Shown here in pieces: positions 42,500 to 50,815 of a stretch of 64,000 bases of DNA (position 1 is its first letter; the number at the start of each line of letters is the position of its first letter). The position numbers and the translations under genes were made by a program. Below the pieces are notes generated by a model that was not told the DNA's origin, made no database searches, and was given only the letters and a program-made list of their open reading frames with translations. Origin of the DNA: Closterium sp. Naga37s-1 (lineage: Eukaryota > Streptophyta > Zygnematophyceae > Desmidiales > Closteriaceae); assembly GCA_947471745.1 (NCBI GenBank), contig CANJKZ010000910.1, positions 2,200,501 through 2,264,500 on the forward strand. The letters run 5' to 3'.

Positions 42500-43318
42500 T
42501 GTTGGTGCAACCCTACGGTTTGCACTCGGCTTGTTGTCCGTGTGCGTGCATGTGTGTGTGTATAGAATGGTATGATGGCATGGGATAATATAAATTTATG
42601 CTTATAATTGTGTGTGAATGTCGAGTCATGATGTCGAGTGTGTGTGTCGAGTCAATAGCGAGTTATCGCTAGACTCGTGTTACGCGGTCGTTTGTGTCTC
42701 GCGCGCGGTTTCTATTTTGTCGTGCGCGGTTTCTATTTTGTCCTGTGTCGAACGTTCGGCGTATCGCAGGTGTGTGCAGCAGACCCATCAAGAACTCGAG
42801 GATGAGTTTGTGATGAAGGACCCAAGCCTTGGTTGCAAGCTTCAAGTGATTTCGAAGCTCGCCAAAAAGGGTACACCTCAAGATATTGAAGATAGTTGCA
42901 TTACTTTGTGTAGTGTAACATTTCACTTGGTGTAGGCCCTAGTGCAGGGTAGTTTCGAGACCCTTCGTGGTTGGGGACAGTGTGGCACTGTTCCACATCA
43001 CTGTACCTCGGCTCTTGGGGTTTGTAGGAGCTGGGAGTCATTCCCAACTCGTAACTCTTCCTATCTTGTGTTCTAAGACTATAGTGGCTGCCATAGTACC
43101 GTTCGTTCAAACCGACGCTGTGTCGTCAATTCTTTATGAAATCGTGCAATCTAAATTGCTTATTGTAGGCGACGTCAAGACGCTCCAGATCCAATTTGAA
43201 TCAAGTCATTTGCAGCTGTGAGCAGAACGCTATCAACGTTTGAAGCCGCTGTGCAGAAATCCGTCTGTGCACTCTATCTTTCGTTTTAGGCACATTCAAG
43301 GCTATTGTGACTATAACA
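42500..43318 (+). repeat. B1 3' LTR
   Basis: The 819-bp LTR is preceded by the polypurine tract CCGAGGGGGAGT. It ends GACTATAACA at 43318 and is followed by the target duplication GGAGT. Most differences from the 5' LTR fall in the first 450 bp; the second half is almost identical by eye. Confidence 0.93.
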
Positions 43319-43746
43319 GGAGTGACGGGCAGGCCTGCAGGGGCGGAGGGCGGGCCTGCAGGGGCGGCGCGCAGGGCCTAGAGTCGACGGGCGGGCCTGC
43401 AGGGGCGGCGCGCGGGGCCTAGGGTTGACGGGCGGGCCGTAAGGGGCGGCGCACGGGACAGTAGGGGCGACGGGCGGGCCTGAAGGGGCGGCGCGCCGGG
43501 CCTAGGGTCGACGGGCGGGCCTGCAGGGGCAGCACACGGGCCTAGGGTCGACGGGCAAGCCGCAAGGGGCAATGCGCGGGACAGTAGGGGCGACGGGCGG
43601 GCCTGCAGGGGCGGCGCGCACGAGGGCTGCAGAAGGCGGCACGTGAGCCAGCAGGGCGGCGCGCTGGTAGGGCAGGGCAGCTAGTGGGGCAGCTCTGTGG
43701 TGGGCCCTAAAAAATCGGTCCTAACGAAGGACCTGCTTTGAAACCA
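43319..43746 (-). repeat. A4 leader array, LTR-proximal part, and primer site
   Basis: The A4 leader resumes after B1 with GGGCCTAGGGTCGACGGGCGGGCC units, the inverse of the array at 22850-23800. It ends at the conserved box GTGGGCCCTAAAAAATCGG (43698-43716). Next to the LTR, the minus strand reads TGGTTTCAAAGCAGG (43732-43746), the subfamily's version of the initiator tRNA-Met primer site. Confidence 0.82.
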
Positions 43747-43880
43747 TGTCAGAAGAATGAACAAGAATTAATGAACTATGAAAGAGTTGGGTACAAGTAC
43801 TAATAACCCTAATTGGGTTGTACCCCTTATGGGCTACCCCGCTATAGCCTACACAAAGTAAGCAGCATAACATTTTGGCA
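43747..43880 (-). repeat. A4 5' LTR
   Basis: A 134-bp LTR. On the minus strand it starts TGCCAAAATGTTATGC and ends ATTCTTCTGACA. The shared family A core (GGGGTAGCCCATAAGGGGTACAA) is present. Its internal end matches the LTR remnants at 5133-5252 and 22765-22796. The partner LTR is not in the window. Confidence 0.85.
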
Positions 43881-44768
43881 TCCATGTCTCAACAGATGTG
43901 CGCCCGCGCGCGTGCACGCGTGTGTATATATGTTAAGGGGTAGAAAAAAACAAGGGTGTTCCATGGTACACCAAATTCCTTCCATTATGTTCTGAAATAT
44001 GCATGAGACAGACCCTTCTAACATCAGAAATACCGTATGCTTGAGACAGACCCTTTGAAATATCAGGGTTAGAATTTTGGGAGCCTGTCAATTTCATTAG
44101 TTGTGCCCTGAAATTTCAGGGCAATCAGGGCAAAAGCCCTGGAAGCGACAGCCCTGAGAACTTTTGGACGAAATGAAGCAGATACAGGGCAAGGAAATTG
44201 TCAGCCACGACGCCATTGGGGTTGGGTGCGACGATCCGAGCTGGTAGGAAAAATCGTACGGCAGGTGACAGAAGTGGCCAGCTTACTGTACTGAACTTTG
44301 CACGCTCAGCCATGCTCCTTCCGTACAATGGGATCACAGCATCGTGCCAATCGTGGTCACAGGTGATAACTGGAGCTATTTTCCCGCCTTTTCTTTCGCG
44401 CACGGTAGGTCTGTCCTACATCCCTACGTGGCGCTTCAGCACTTTCGTTTGACCGACCTTGTCAGAATGACCCCTCTCACACCCACGTTACGTGCTGTTG
44501 ACGATTTTCGGCGGTTTCCGGTTGTAGCGATACTTTGGGAGGCCTTTCGCGATGTCTGTGAAGAGAACTAGAACCCAACTACGGTGGCGAATTTCGGATG
44601 GGTATTTGACATGTCAATGGAATTGATCAGCTCCTGGCGGGTCCTTCAAAAAAACTCAAGTTTTTTTGCGTTTCTCTTCATCCAGGTGAATGCCAGCAAA
44701 CTATATTTTGTCTCCACTCTTCCGACTGAATAAGTAGCTGGCAGCGCGTCTCGCTTTCAACCATCGCC
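43881..44768. other. Upstream flank of the host gene, with a 20-bp palindrome
   Basis: There is no convincing coding frame here. Notable are a GCGCGCGTGCACGCGTGTG tract near 43900 and a perfect 20-bp palindrome (TGCCCTGAAATTTCAGGGCA, 44104-44123). Further CAGGGC/GCCCTG pairs follow to 44155. CAGGGTTAGAATTTTGGG at 44073 looks like a hAT terminus. A nine-pair A/T hairpin sits at 44648-44667. The last ~150 bp precede the host gene's start codon and should hold its promoter, but no clear TATA box stands out. Confidence 0.5.
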
Positions 44769-47447
44769 ATGACTCGCCATGCCGCTCCTTTTCTCGCGGC
44801 GAGCGTACTCACCTTGGCATTTTTCGCGACTTTCGTGCCGCTGATTGCGCCGGTTTCCGCGGCAAAGCAAAGCGACTTCCCCGCCTGTTGGTACTCGGGC
44901 CTGCTGCCCGTGAAACCGAATGTGACCGTAACGAGGTGCCTGGATGCCGCGGAATGGACGTGCTGCTCCGACTGCGAGGACCGGAAATACGCGGTAGTGG
45001 AGGCGTCCACGGATGGACGCGTTATACTGAACCAGGTCTCGCCGGGCCTCGGCGACAAGTTCACCAACGTCAACATGATGGTACGCGATACAGAGTAGCT
45101 CGTCGTTAGTACTAGGGAGTTTTTGAACCGCGATGGGGGGGAAAAAACGGGATAGATCTCGGCGAAAGTGATAAGGAAGGGGGCGCTGAACAAACTGCCT
45201 CGGTGCGCGAATATTTACGGGCCGGCCGTCTCTTTCCGTGATCTATCAGCGCCTCTCCCTCCCCACTCACCCCTTCCCCCTCATCCCCCCACTCCCCCCT
45301 CCCTCCACCTCCTTTCTTCATTCCGCGCCACTATTCCCTGCCAGTTTCCGCCACTCCGCATGTGTTCTCCCACATGCGTGCGCCATTGGCTGCAGTTCGA
45401 GTCGCATGTTTATGCTCTCTCACTCCCTCTCACTTCCTGCCTCTCTCACTCCTCTCTCTCGGCCTCTCGCTTTTATCCGCACCGCCAGTCCCGAACTCCG
45501 TCGCTCTGCCTCTCCGCGTCCACGCCTCGCCGCAGACATGCGCGCAATCCAGCGGCTTCGAGCTGTGCCGTTTCGCCGTCAATTTCCGCGGCTTTCACCC
45601 GCCACTTGCCGTTATCCCCTCTTATCCCGCCTCCTTCCCGCTAGAGCACGCGCGGCGGTTCAGCGGCTTGGGTCTACGCTTTTACGCACCCGCTGACAAT
45701 TCGCCCTTTTTGTTCGCTTTCCCCCGTCCGCCTCTCCCCGCGCGCCCTCCCGCTCTCCCCACTCTTCCACCATTTCCCCCGCCGCCTCCCCCGCCTCCCG
45801 CGCAGGTGTGCGCGCAGTTCAGCGAGTTCCAGCAGTGCCAGCTCCTCCTGGAGCAGGTGGTGTGCGCCACGGGGTGCAACCCGGGTGAGTGCGGTGCAAC
45901 CCGGATGAGTGAGAAGCAACCCGAGTTGGGAGCAACTCGGGTTACCACTTCGTAGCAGCTCGGCGAGTGGAGGCAACGAGGGCGAGTGAGAAGCAATGAT
46001 AGCGAATGATGGGTGAATGGCGGTGACTCTGTGTTGGATGCGGTAAGCAGTTTGCGATGACTCTGTTGACTGAGCCAAAATAGCCCGCCCTGCTACTCCC
46101 CACATTCTCTTTCTCCACGCGCCTGCCAAAAATACCGGCAGCTGCTTCAAGCTGGTCCACGGGACGCGCGTCGTGTAGCTCTTCCCTCACCCATCCACCC
46201 ATCACTGACTATGTGGTCATCCCCCCCACCACCTCCACCCCATGCGCCCCCACAGATTCGCGCAGGTACTCAACGCTGGTCAATGGGACGCGCGTTATTT
46301 TGCTCTTCCCTCACCCATTAACCTTCTTGCTGTGCGCTATCCCTCCCTCCTCCTCTCCCCACCTGCTCACCCCACGCGCACCCCACAGATTCGGGCAGCT
46401 ACTTCAAGCTGGTCAACGACACGCGCGTCCTGCAACGCCTTCTCGCAGACCGTCTACCAGACCTGCAAGGGGCTCACACGTGAGTAGACTCTTTCTTTTC
46501 TTCAGGTGACTTCTGTGTTTGACTGCCTGTGTTGCGCGTCATGCTTCCAGCAACCTCCCAGACCGTCCCACCCTTTTAATTCGTGTGACTTCTGTTTCAA
46601 GCACCTATTACCCTTGCCATGCCGTGCAGGCCTGCAACCTCTCAGACCGTCTACCAAACCTGCAAGTGGCGCAAGTGCGAGCCCTGCCAAGCCTATCCAT
46701 CATCCATCCATGCATCCTTCGCTCCACCCCTCCCTCCCTCTTCTCGCCTCCCTTCCGCTCCCTTCTTCTCCTTCACCCCCCCTCCCCCCCCCCCCCAACC
46801 ACCCCCCACTCCCTTCTCCCCCTACTCGTTCCCCACTCGCCCCAACACGGTAGTGCCTGGAGTGGCGACGCTTGACAGGTTCTTCCCAACACCCGAGCGA
46901 TTCATGGGGGTCCTGTTGGGCAAGGTGGGCACCGCCTGTGACGCCCTCTCTCCATCTTCACCTTTCGCCCTCACCTCTCCCCTCCTTTCCCACTCGCAGT
47001 GCCTGGCGTCGCCACACTCGACAAGTTCTTCCCCACAGCCGAGCGCTTCATGGAGGACCTCTTCGGCAAGGTGGGCACGGCCTTTGGCGTCTACAACTTC
47101 ACAGTGGCCGTCACGCCTGACGACTCTGACCAAACCCAGTGCTACAACGGGCCCAAGAAGCTGCCCCCCATGCCCTTCTGCTGCGACCCGCTTCCCATCC
47201 CCATTGAGAAGTGCCCCGCTAAGGTTATGAACTTCACGGAGTATCCCAATATGAGGCAGTATATAAACAGGACGGTCACTGACAGGCAGTGCGATAAGTT
47301 CAAGTGCAGCAATAGCGACGGCGATGGCGGTGCTGCTGCTGGTGCTGGTGGTGGCACAAGCACCAAGCTGAATGGTATCACATCACCTGCTGACTGTATT
47401 CCTGCAAGCAACACTGGTGGCAGCAGCAGCAGTGGTGGTACTGATTT

Positions 47448-47490
<43 letters not shown>

Positions 47491-47598
47491 GGGAGTTCCT
47501 CGTCTGGTTCGAGTGGTGGGAAGATCTCCAACCGCCTGCATGTTACGGCTTATTTCGTTGCTGTCGCATTGATGCTCGCAGTGCTGGCACTGCTGTGA
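44769..47598 (+). CDS. Secreted, Cys-rich, probably GPI-anchored protein (host gene, 4 exons)
   Basis: Proposed exons: 44769-45080, 45806-45884, 46389-46479, 47000-47598, all with GT-AG introns (725, 504 and 520 bp). Exon 1 encodes a signal peptide (about 31 residues, ending APVSA) and a Cys-rich segment with CLDAAEWTCCSDCEDRKY. Exon 2 has CQLLLEQVVCATGCNP and exon 3 SGSYFKLVNDTRV. Exon 4 has PGVATLDKFFPTAERFMEDLF, several Cys, N-glycosylation sites (NFTV, NFTE, NRTV), a poly-Ser tract and a hydrophobic tail ending the protein, as in GPI-anchored proteins. About 359 residues. The Cys spacing loosely recalls folate-receptor-like domains; this is weak. Oddity: exon 3 changes frame internally by one base (GTCCTGCAAC), so the gene is either damaged there, mis-assembled or spliced otherwise. 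Exon-like duplicates lie in introns 2 and 3. Confidence 0.65.
46132..46330 (+). repeat. Two degenerate upstream copies of host exon 3
   Basis: Segments at 46132-46195 and 46251-46320 repeat the start of exon 3 (46385-46435). They share the CACAGATTCG/GGCAGC block, the CTTCAAGCTGGTC/CAACGCTGGTC core, GGACGCGCGT, and a trailing GCTCTTCCCTCACCCAT. The period is about 120-130 bp. Both have lost an open frame or a usable donor, so they look like decayed tandem exon duplicates inside intron 2. Confidence 0.7.
46505..46945 (+). repeat. Exon-like duplicates in intron 3 of the host gene
   Basis: 46630-46700 follows a good acceptor (GTGCAG) and repeats the second half of exon 3 (CAGACCGTCTACCARACCTGCAAG), with a Cys-rich reading QTVYQTCKWRKCEPC. 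A weaker copy lies near 46540-46560. 46851-46942 repeats the start of exon 4 (reading VPGVATLDRFFPTPERFM, with GKVGTA downstream). Either could be an alternative exon or a relic. Confidence 0.65.
47447..47490 (+). repeat. (AGC)n microsatellite coding poly-Ser
   Basis: A run of about 14 AGC triplets encodes a pure serine stretch in the linker before the hydrophobic tail of the host protein. Triplet repeats like this vary in length between alleles without changing frame. On the other strand it reads as poly-Leu, which is a shadow frame. Confidence 0.85.
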
Positions 47599-47938
47599 AG
47601 GGCAGTTGATGGCCGACGTTCCCTCGCTTGTCTACATACCATGTATCATATCGGAGTCCGAAGGCCAAAGTGTGCAGTTGTTCGCAGCATCACAGTGAGC
47701 GACAGCAGCTTGAGACAGCTTTTTTGTCTTGGAAGTGCTGTAATCTGAATGGCGACCCCTGCCTACACGAGTGGCTTGGAGCTCTTATTCGGATCTAGGG
47801 ACCTTCAATGAGGCAATCCCTGTGATCACATTTTCTTAATAATTCCATACAAATCCCAGTCAGCGTAAATTTGCCTGCCAATTCTGATCATCACAGTAAA
47901 TTTCAAGAGCTGTCGTTTGTTTGTTGTCTACACAATTT
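47599..47938. other. 3' flank of the host gene
   Basis: About 340 bp with no coding frame follow the host stop codon. The AT content rises toward 47820-47935, which suits a 3' untranslated region, but I see no canonical AATAAA signal. The last five bases (AATTT, 47934-47938) are the left copy of the target duplication of the next element. Confidence 0.5.
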
Positions 47939-49449
47939 TGTTAGAATAGCAGTTGAAAGTTAGAAACGAGAAAGGGTGATTGCACTAGCAAGCAGTTGAG
48001 TACATATAGCAAACCCTAGATTGGGCTGTACTCACTATTGAGTACCCCACTGCAGGCTAGACAAATATAACATTCTGACACACCCCCATAGCCAAAGTGG
48101 GGTGTAATCAGCACAGCAAGCAAAGCAAAACAAGCTCAGGGTGGATCACAAAGTCACCACACATTCTGAGCACAAGTACAAGAAGCAACAGTTTATAGTT
48201 CACAGCAATAAGTAAAGCTAGAGGCTATCACAGAGGGCAAGTGAGGAGGAGGAGGCTAGACTGATAGGAGAGGAGAGAGGAGGCAACGGCTGAAGCTGCA
48301 GACACACGGGCAACAGGAGCGCGCGCACTGTGGCTACCGGAGGCGCACCTCCGGACTACAGGGGTAACTGGCTCCGCGGCTAAGACGAGCGGCAGGAGCA
48401 ACGGACCCACAGGCGACAGGCGAAGCAGGCTCGCTGAGCTACCGGAGGCGCACCTCCGGACTACTGGCGCTGCTGACGACACGACGGCTACTTCCCTTCA
48501 ACCTCCCCCACTGTCGCACCCCCCTTTAACACACCCCCCGCTGCACCCCTAGTTTCACTCCCACACGACACACCCCCCTAGTGCCACTCCATCGTCTCCC
48601 ACACACCCACCCCCCTCAGCGGCAACTGCAGCAGTGGGAGACGGAGGAGGAGGAGGAGTAGGGGAGACCGCACACATCCGTCACCCCCATACTCGCCACC
48701 CCCAAACCCCAACACAGGGTAGGGCCGCAGCAGGGGTGGCAGCTGGGCAGGGCCGCGACAGGGCCGGGGTAGGACGGCAGGGCCGGGCAAAGCAGGGCCG
48801 GGACAGGGCCGGGGCAGGACGGCAGGGCCGGGCAGGGCCGGGGCAGGACTGCAGGGCCGGGCAGGGCCGCGACGAAGACGGGAGGGGCCGACGCACGGCC
48901 CCCTTCTGTCGCCCCCCCCAGGGCGCCGCGACGGGCGACGGGAATGGGGGCCGCGCGGGCCCCCGTTGGCGCTGCGACGGGCGACGAGGGGGCCGCGCAC
49001 GAGCCCCCCCGGGCGACGAAACCGCAGTGCGCCCCGGGGCGCGCGACGGGCAGAGCACCGTCGCGCGCCACGGGGCGCACGACGGGCAGATCAGGGCGTT
49101 GCGCTGCCCCCAGGGTGGCATGACGGGCAGAAAACCGCCGCGCGCCCCTAGTGCGCGGCGGGAAGAAAAAAGGCCGCGCGCCATGGGCGCGCGGCAGGCA
49201 GAAAGATAGCACGCGCCCGAGGCGCGCGATAGGCAGTGTTGACAGCGGAAGCTTAGGTGGGCCCATCCACAGGATCGACCCGAGGGGGTCGACCTGCTCT
49301 GATACCATGTTAGAATAGCAGTTGAAAGTTAGAAACGAGAAAGGGTGATTGCACTAGCAAGCAGTTGAGTACATATAGCAAACCCTAGATTGGGCTGTAC
49401 TCACTATTGAGTACCCCACTGCAGGCTAGACAAATATAACATTCTGACA
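47939..49449 (-). mobile_element. Non-autonomous family A element with identical LTRs
   Basis: A 1,511-bp minus-strand element is bounded by 142-bp LTRs at 49308-49449 and 47939-48080 that are identical base for base by eye. It has a perfect target duplication AATTT (47934-47938, 49450-49454). It has the family A primer site (TGGTATCAGAGCAGG, next to 49307), the GTGGGCCC leader box and a GC-rich leader array (about 48715-49230). It also has the polypurine region and the 3' segment (48081-48240) of full-size copies. The pol region is absent. It therefore looks whole as a non-autonomous derivative and very young, mobilised by family A proteins. Confidence 0.9.
48330..48465. repeat. Pair of direct repeats that are also hairpins
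   Basis: CTACCGGAGGCGCACC and the bases after it (26 bp in all) occur twice, at about 48333-48358 and 48438-48463. Each contains a perfect seven-pair hairpin, CCGGAGG/CCTCCGG, with loop CGCA. They lie in the interior of the non-autonomous element, where full-size copies have coding sequence. They may be an RNA structure or packaging element, but that is a guess. Confidence 0.6.
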
Positions 49450-49499
49450 AATTTAATAATTATAATATCCTTTGACCGCCTCGGGCCATAAGTAAACCT

Positions 49500-49932
49500 T
49501 GTTGGAAACAAATAGTTATCGCTTCTGAAGTATCGAAGTAATAGCACGAACGAAGCAGACTACAGTGAAGCAACGCACGAGTCAACCAAGGAGGTTAAAA
49601 CGTAACAGCTGGAGGTTACGCGAAGGTCAAAGGTCGCTGACATTTGACTCGACGAAATACAGCGCGACAGCAAGGACAAACAACTGACTCTGTATTGAGC
49701 AGTTGCCCGAGTCGACACTATATCGAACCGCAACAGCAAAAACAGTTAACAGCACCTTTTCGTATTCGTTGTAATCATATATATATTTCTTGTATCTCTT
49801 TGCTTTAATCAATCTATCTTGCTCTCACATACTAGTGCAAGGTGGTTCAAGTAATCTTATTATTACGCTTCCGCAATTATAACATTCCTACTCAAAAGGT
49901 CTTAGCCTTGAAAAGATCCTAAGGGCCTTTTT
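49500..49932 (+). repeat. Family E LTR in plus orientation (copy F), interrupted
   Basis: The segment begins TGTTGGAAACAAATAG and is a diverged homologue of the 450-bp LTRs of element E, read in the opposite direction. It is interrupted at 49932 by E itself and resumes at 59907-59921, ending CAGCCCAACA. The initiator-type primer site TGGTATGAGAG follows at 59922. E therefore inserted into the LTR of an older relative. The right part of F is described at 59907. Confidence 0.85.
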
Positions 49933-50382
49933 TGTTGGGCTGAGAAAATAGCCCTTAGGATCTTTTTCAAGGCTAAGATCTCTTTGTAGTAAGAGTGTTG
50001 TAGTTTGCGGAAGCGTTAATAAAGGCTTACTTGAACCACCTTGTACTGGTATGTGAGAACAAGATAAGTTAATAATAGCAAAGATATACAAAGCTTTTAT
50101 ATGATTACAAAGGAATATGAAAGGTTCTACTTTAACTGTTTTCTGCTGTTGCGGTTCGCTACAGTGACGACTCGGGCAACTGCTCAGTATCGAGTCAGTT
50201 ATGTGTCCTTGCTGTCGTACTGTATTTTTCGTCGAGTCAAAGGTCAGCGACCTTTGACCTTCGTGTAACCTCCAGCTGTTACGATTGTTGACTCGCGTGT
50301 TGTTTCGCAGTAGTCCGCTCCGTTTCGTGTTGATACTTCGATTACTTCAGAAGCGTTAAATTACTTGTTTCCAATTCCAACA
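49933..50382 (-). repeat. E 3' LTR
   Basis: The 450-bp LTR starts TGTTGGAATTGGAAAC on the minus strand and ends TCAGCCCAACA. It is next to the purine tract at 50383-50396 and the TTTTT duplication. Inside is a near-palindrome, AAAGGTCAGCGACCTTTGACC (50240-50262), which is also in the 5' LTR. Confidence 0.92.
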
Positions 50383-50445
50383 CCCCCTTCGCTTCTGGAG
50401 TGTCGCTGCTGATGACGTGTCCTTGTCGAGTCAGCAGCATGCAGT

Positions 50446-50600
50446 CAAGGCCTCATATTCGTTTTTGGGGCTGTCTGATCAGTCACACTTGGTACAAAAA
50501 TGTTGTCTGAACTATCAGAGTCCGTCTGAAAAAAAAGTCTGAAATTTCAGAGTGTCATTTGGAAAAACTATGATTATTCAGAGTTACCAGTTGTGATTAG
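50446..50600. repeat. Left subterminal repeats of the hAT element
   Basis: CTGATCAG (50474), CTGAACTATCAGAG (50507), CTGAAATTTCAGAG (50539) and TTCAGAG (near 50574) recur within 130 bp of the left end. They mirror the set at the right end. In hAT elements such clusters are transposase-binding sites. Confidence 0.7.
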
Positions 50601-50815
50601 TCTAATTGCATTCTGAGGGTTTGTTTGCAGGCTGTGGGTCAGTTTTTTAACTACCTTGGTGGACGTTGCTTGCACCTCATATAGCATGCATGCACTTAAT
50701 TAGGTATCCTATCCAACCAAACCTTGTAGCCTACTACTATTTAAAGCTACAACTTCTACTACTCCATACTAGGTCTAGCCTATCCTACATAACTACCGTA
50801 CGATTACTTACTCAA

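Larger units (their letters stand above)
36835..43318 (+). mobile_element. Tnt1-like Ty1/copia element B1, nested in A4
   Basis: A 6.5-kb plus-strand copia element with 820-bp LTRs (36835-37654, 42500-43318) and a perfect 5-bp target duplication GGAGT (36830-36834, 43319-43323). The LTRs differ at roughly 18 positions plus one indel (about 98% identity). Primer site TGGTATCAGAGCCCC is at 37657. A single frame of more than 1,400 codons covers the end of Gag, protease, integrase, RT and RNase H. It looks nearly whole, with about one break. It is unrelated to family A: long LTRs, a standard CCHC knuckle and no polyglycine tract. Confidence 0.95.
25771..43880 (-). mobile_element. Family A copia element A4, split by two nested elements
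   Basis: A minus-strand element runs from its 5' LTR at 43747-43880 leftward: leader (43319-43730 and 36380-36834), Gag N-terminus (35339-36330), Gag C-terminus to pre-RT linker (25771-29087). G1 is inserted in the polyglycine part of Gag and B1 in the leader, both with perfect 5-bp duplications. RT, RNase H and 3' LTR are not in the window: at about 25770 the sequence switches to a plus-strand fragment of the same family. Without inserts about 5.4 kb remain. Broken, with roughly six breaks, and older than both inserts. Confidence 0.85.

Noticed and set aside
44073-44180. A second complete hAT element upstream of the host gene
   Set aside because: A CAGGG terminus and a palindrome are visible, but no partner end or 8-bp duplication could be found, so only a possible relic is noted.
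45168-45696. Ser/Pro/Leu-rich plus-strand frames between host exons 1 and 2
   Set aside because: They fall in the pyrimidine-rich 725-bp intron 1, lack homology and are not needed by the exon model.
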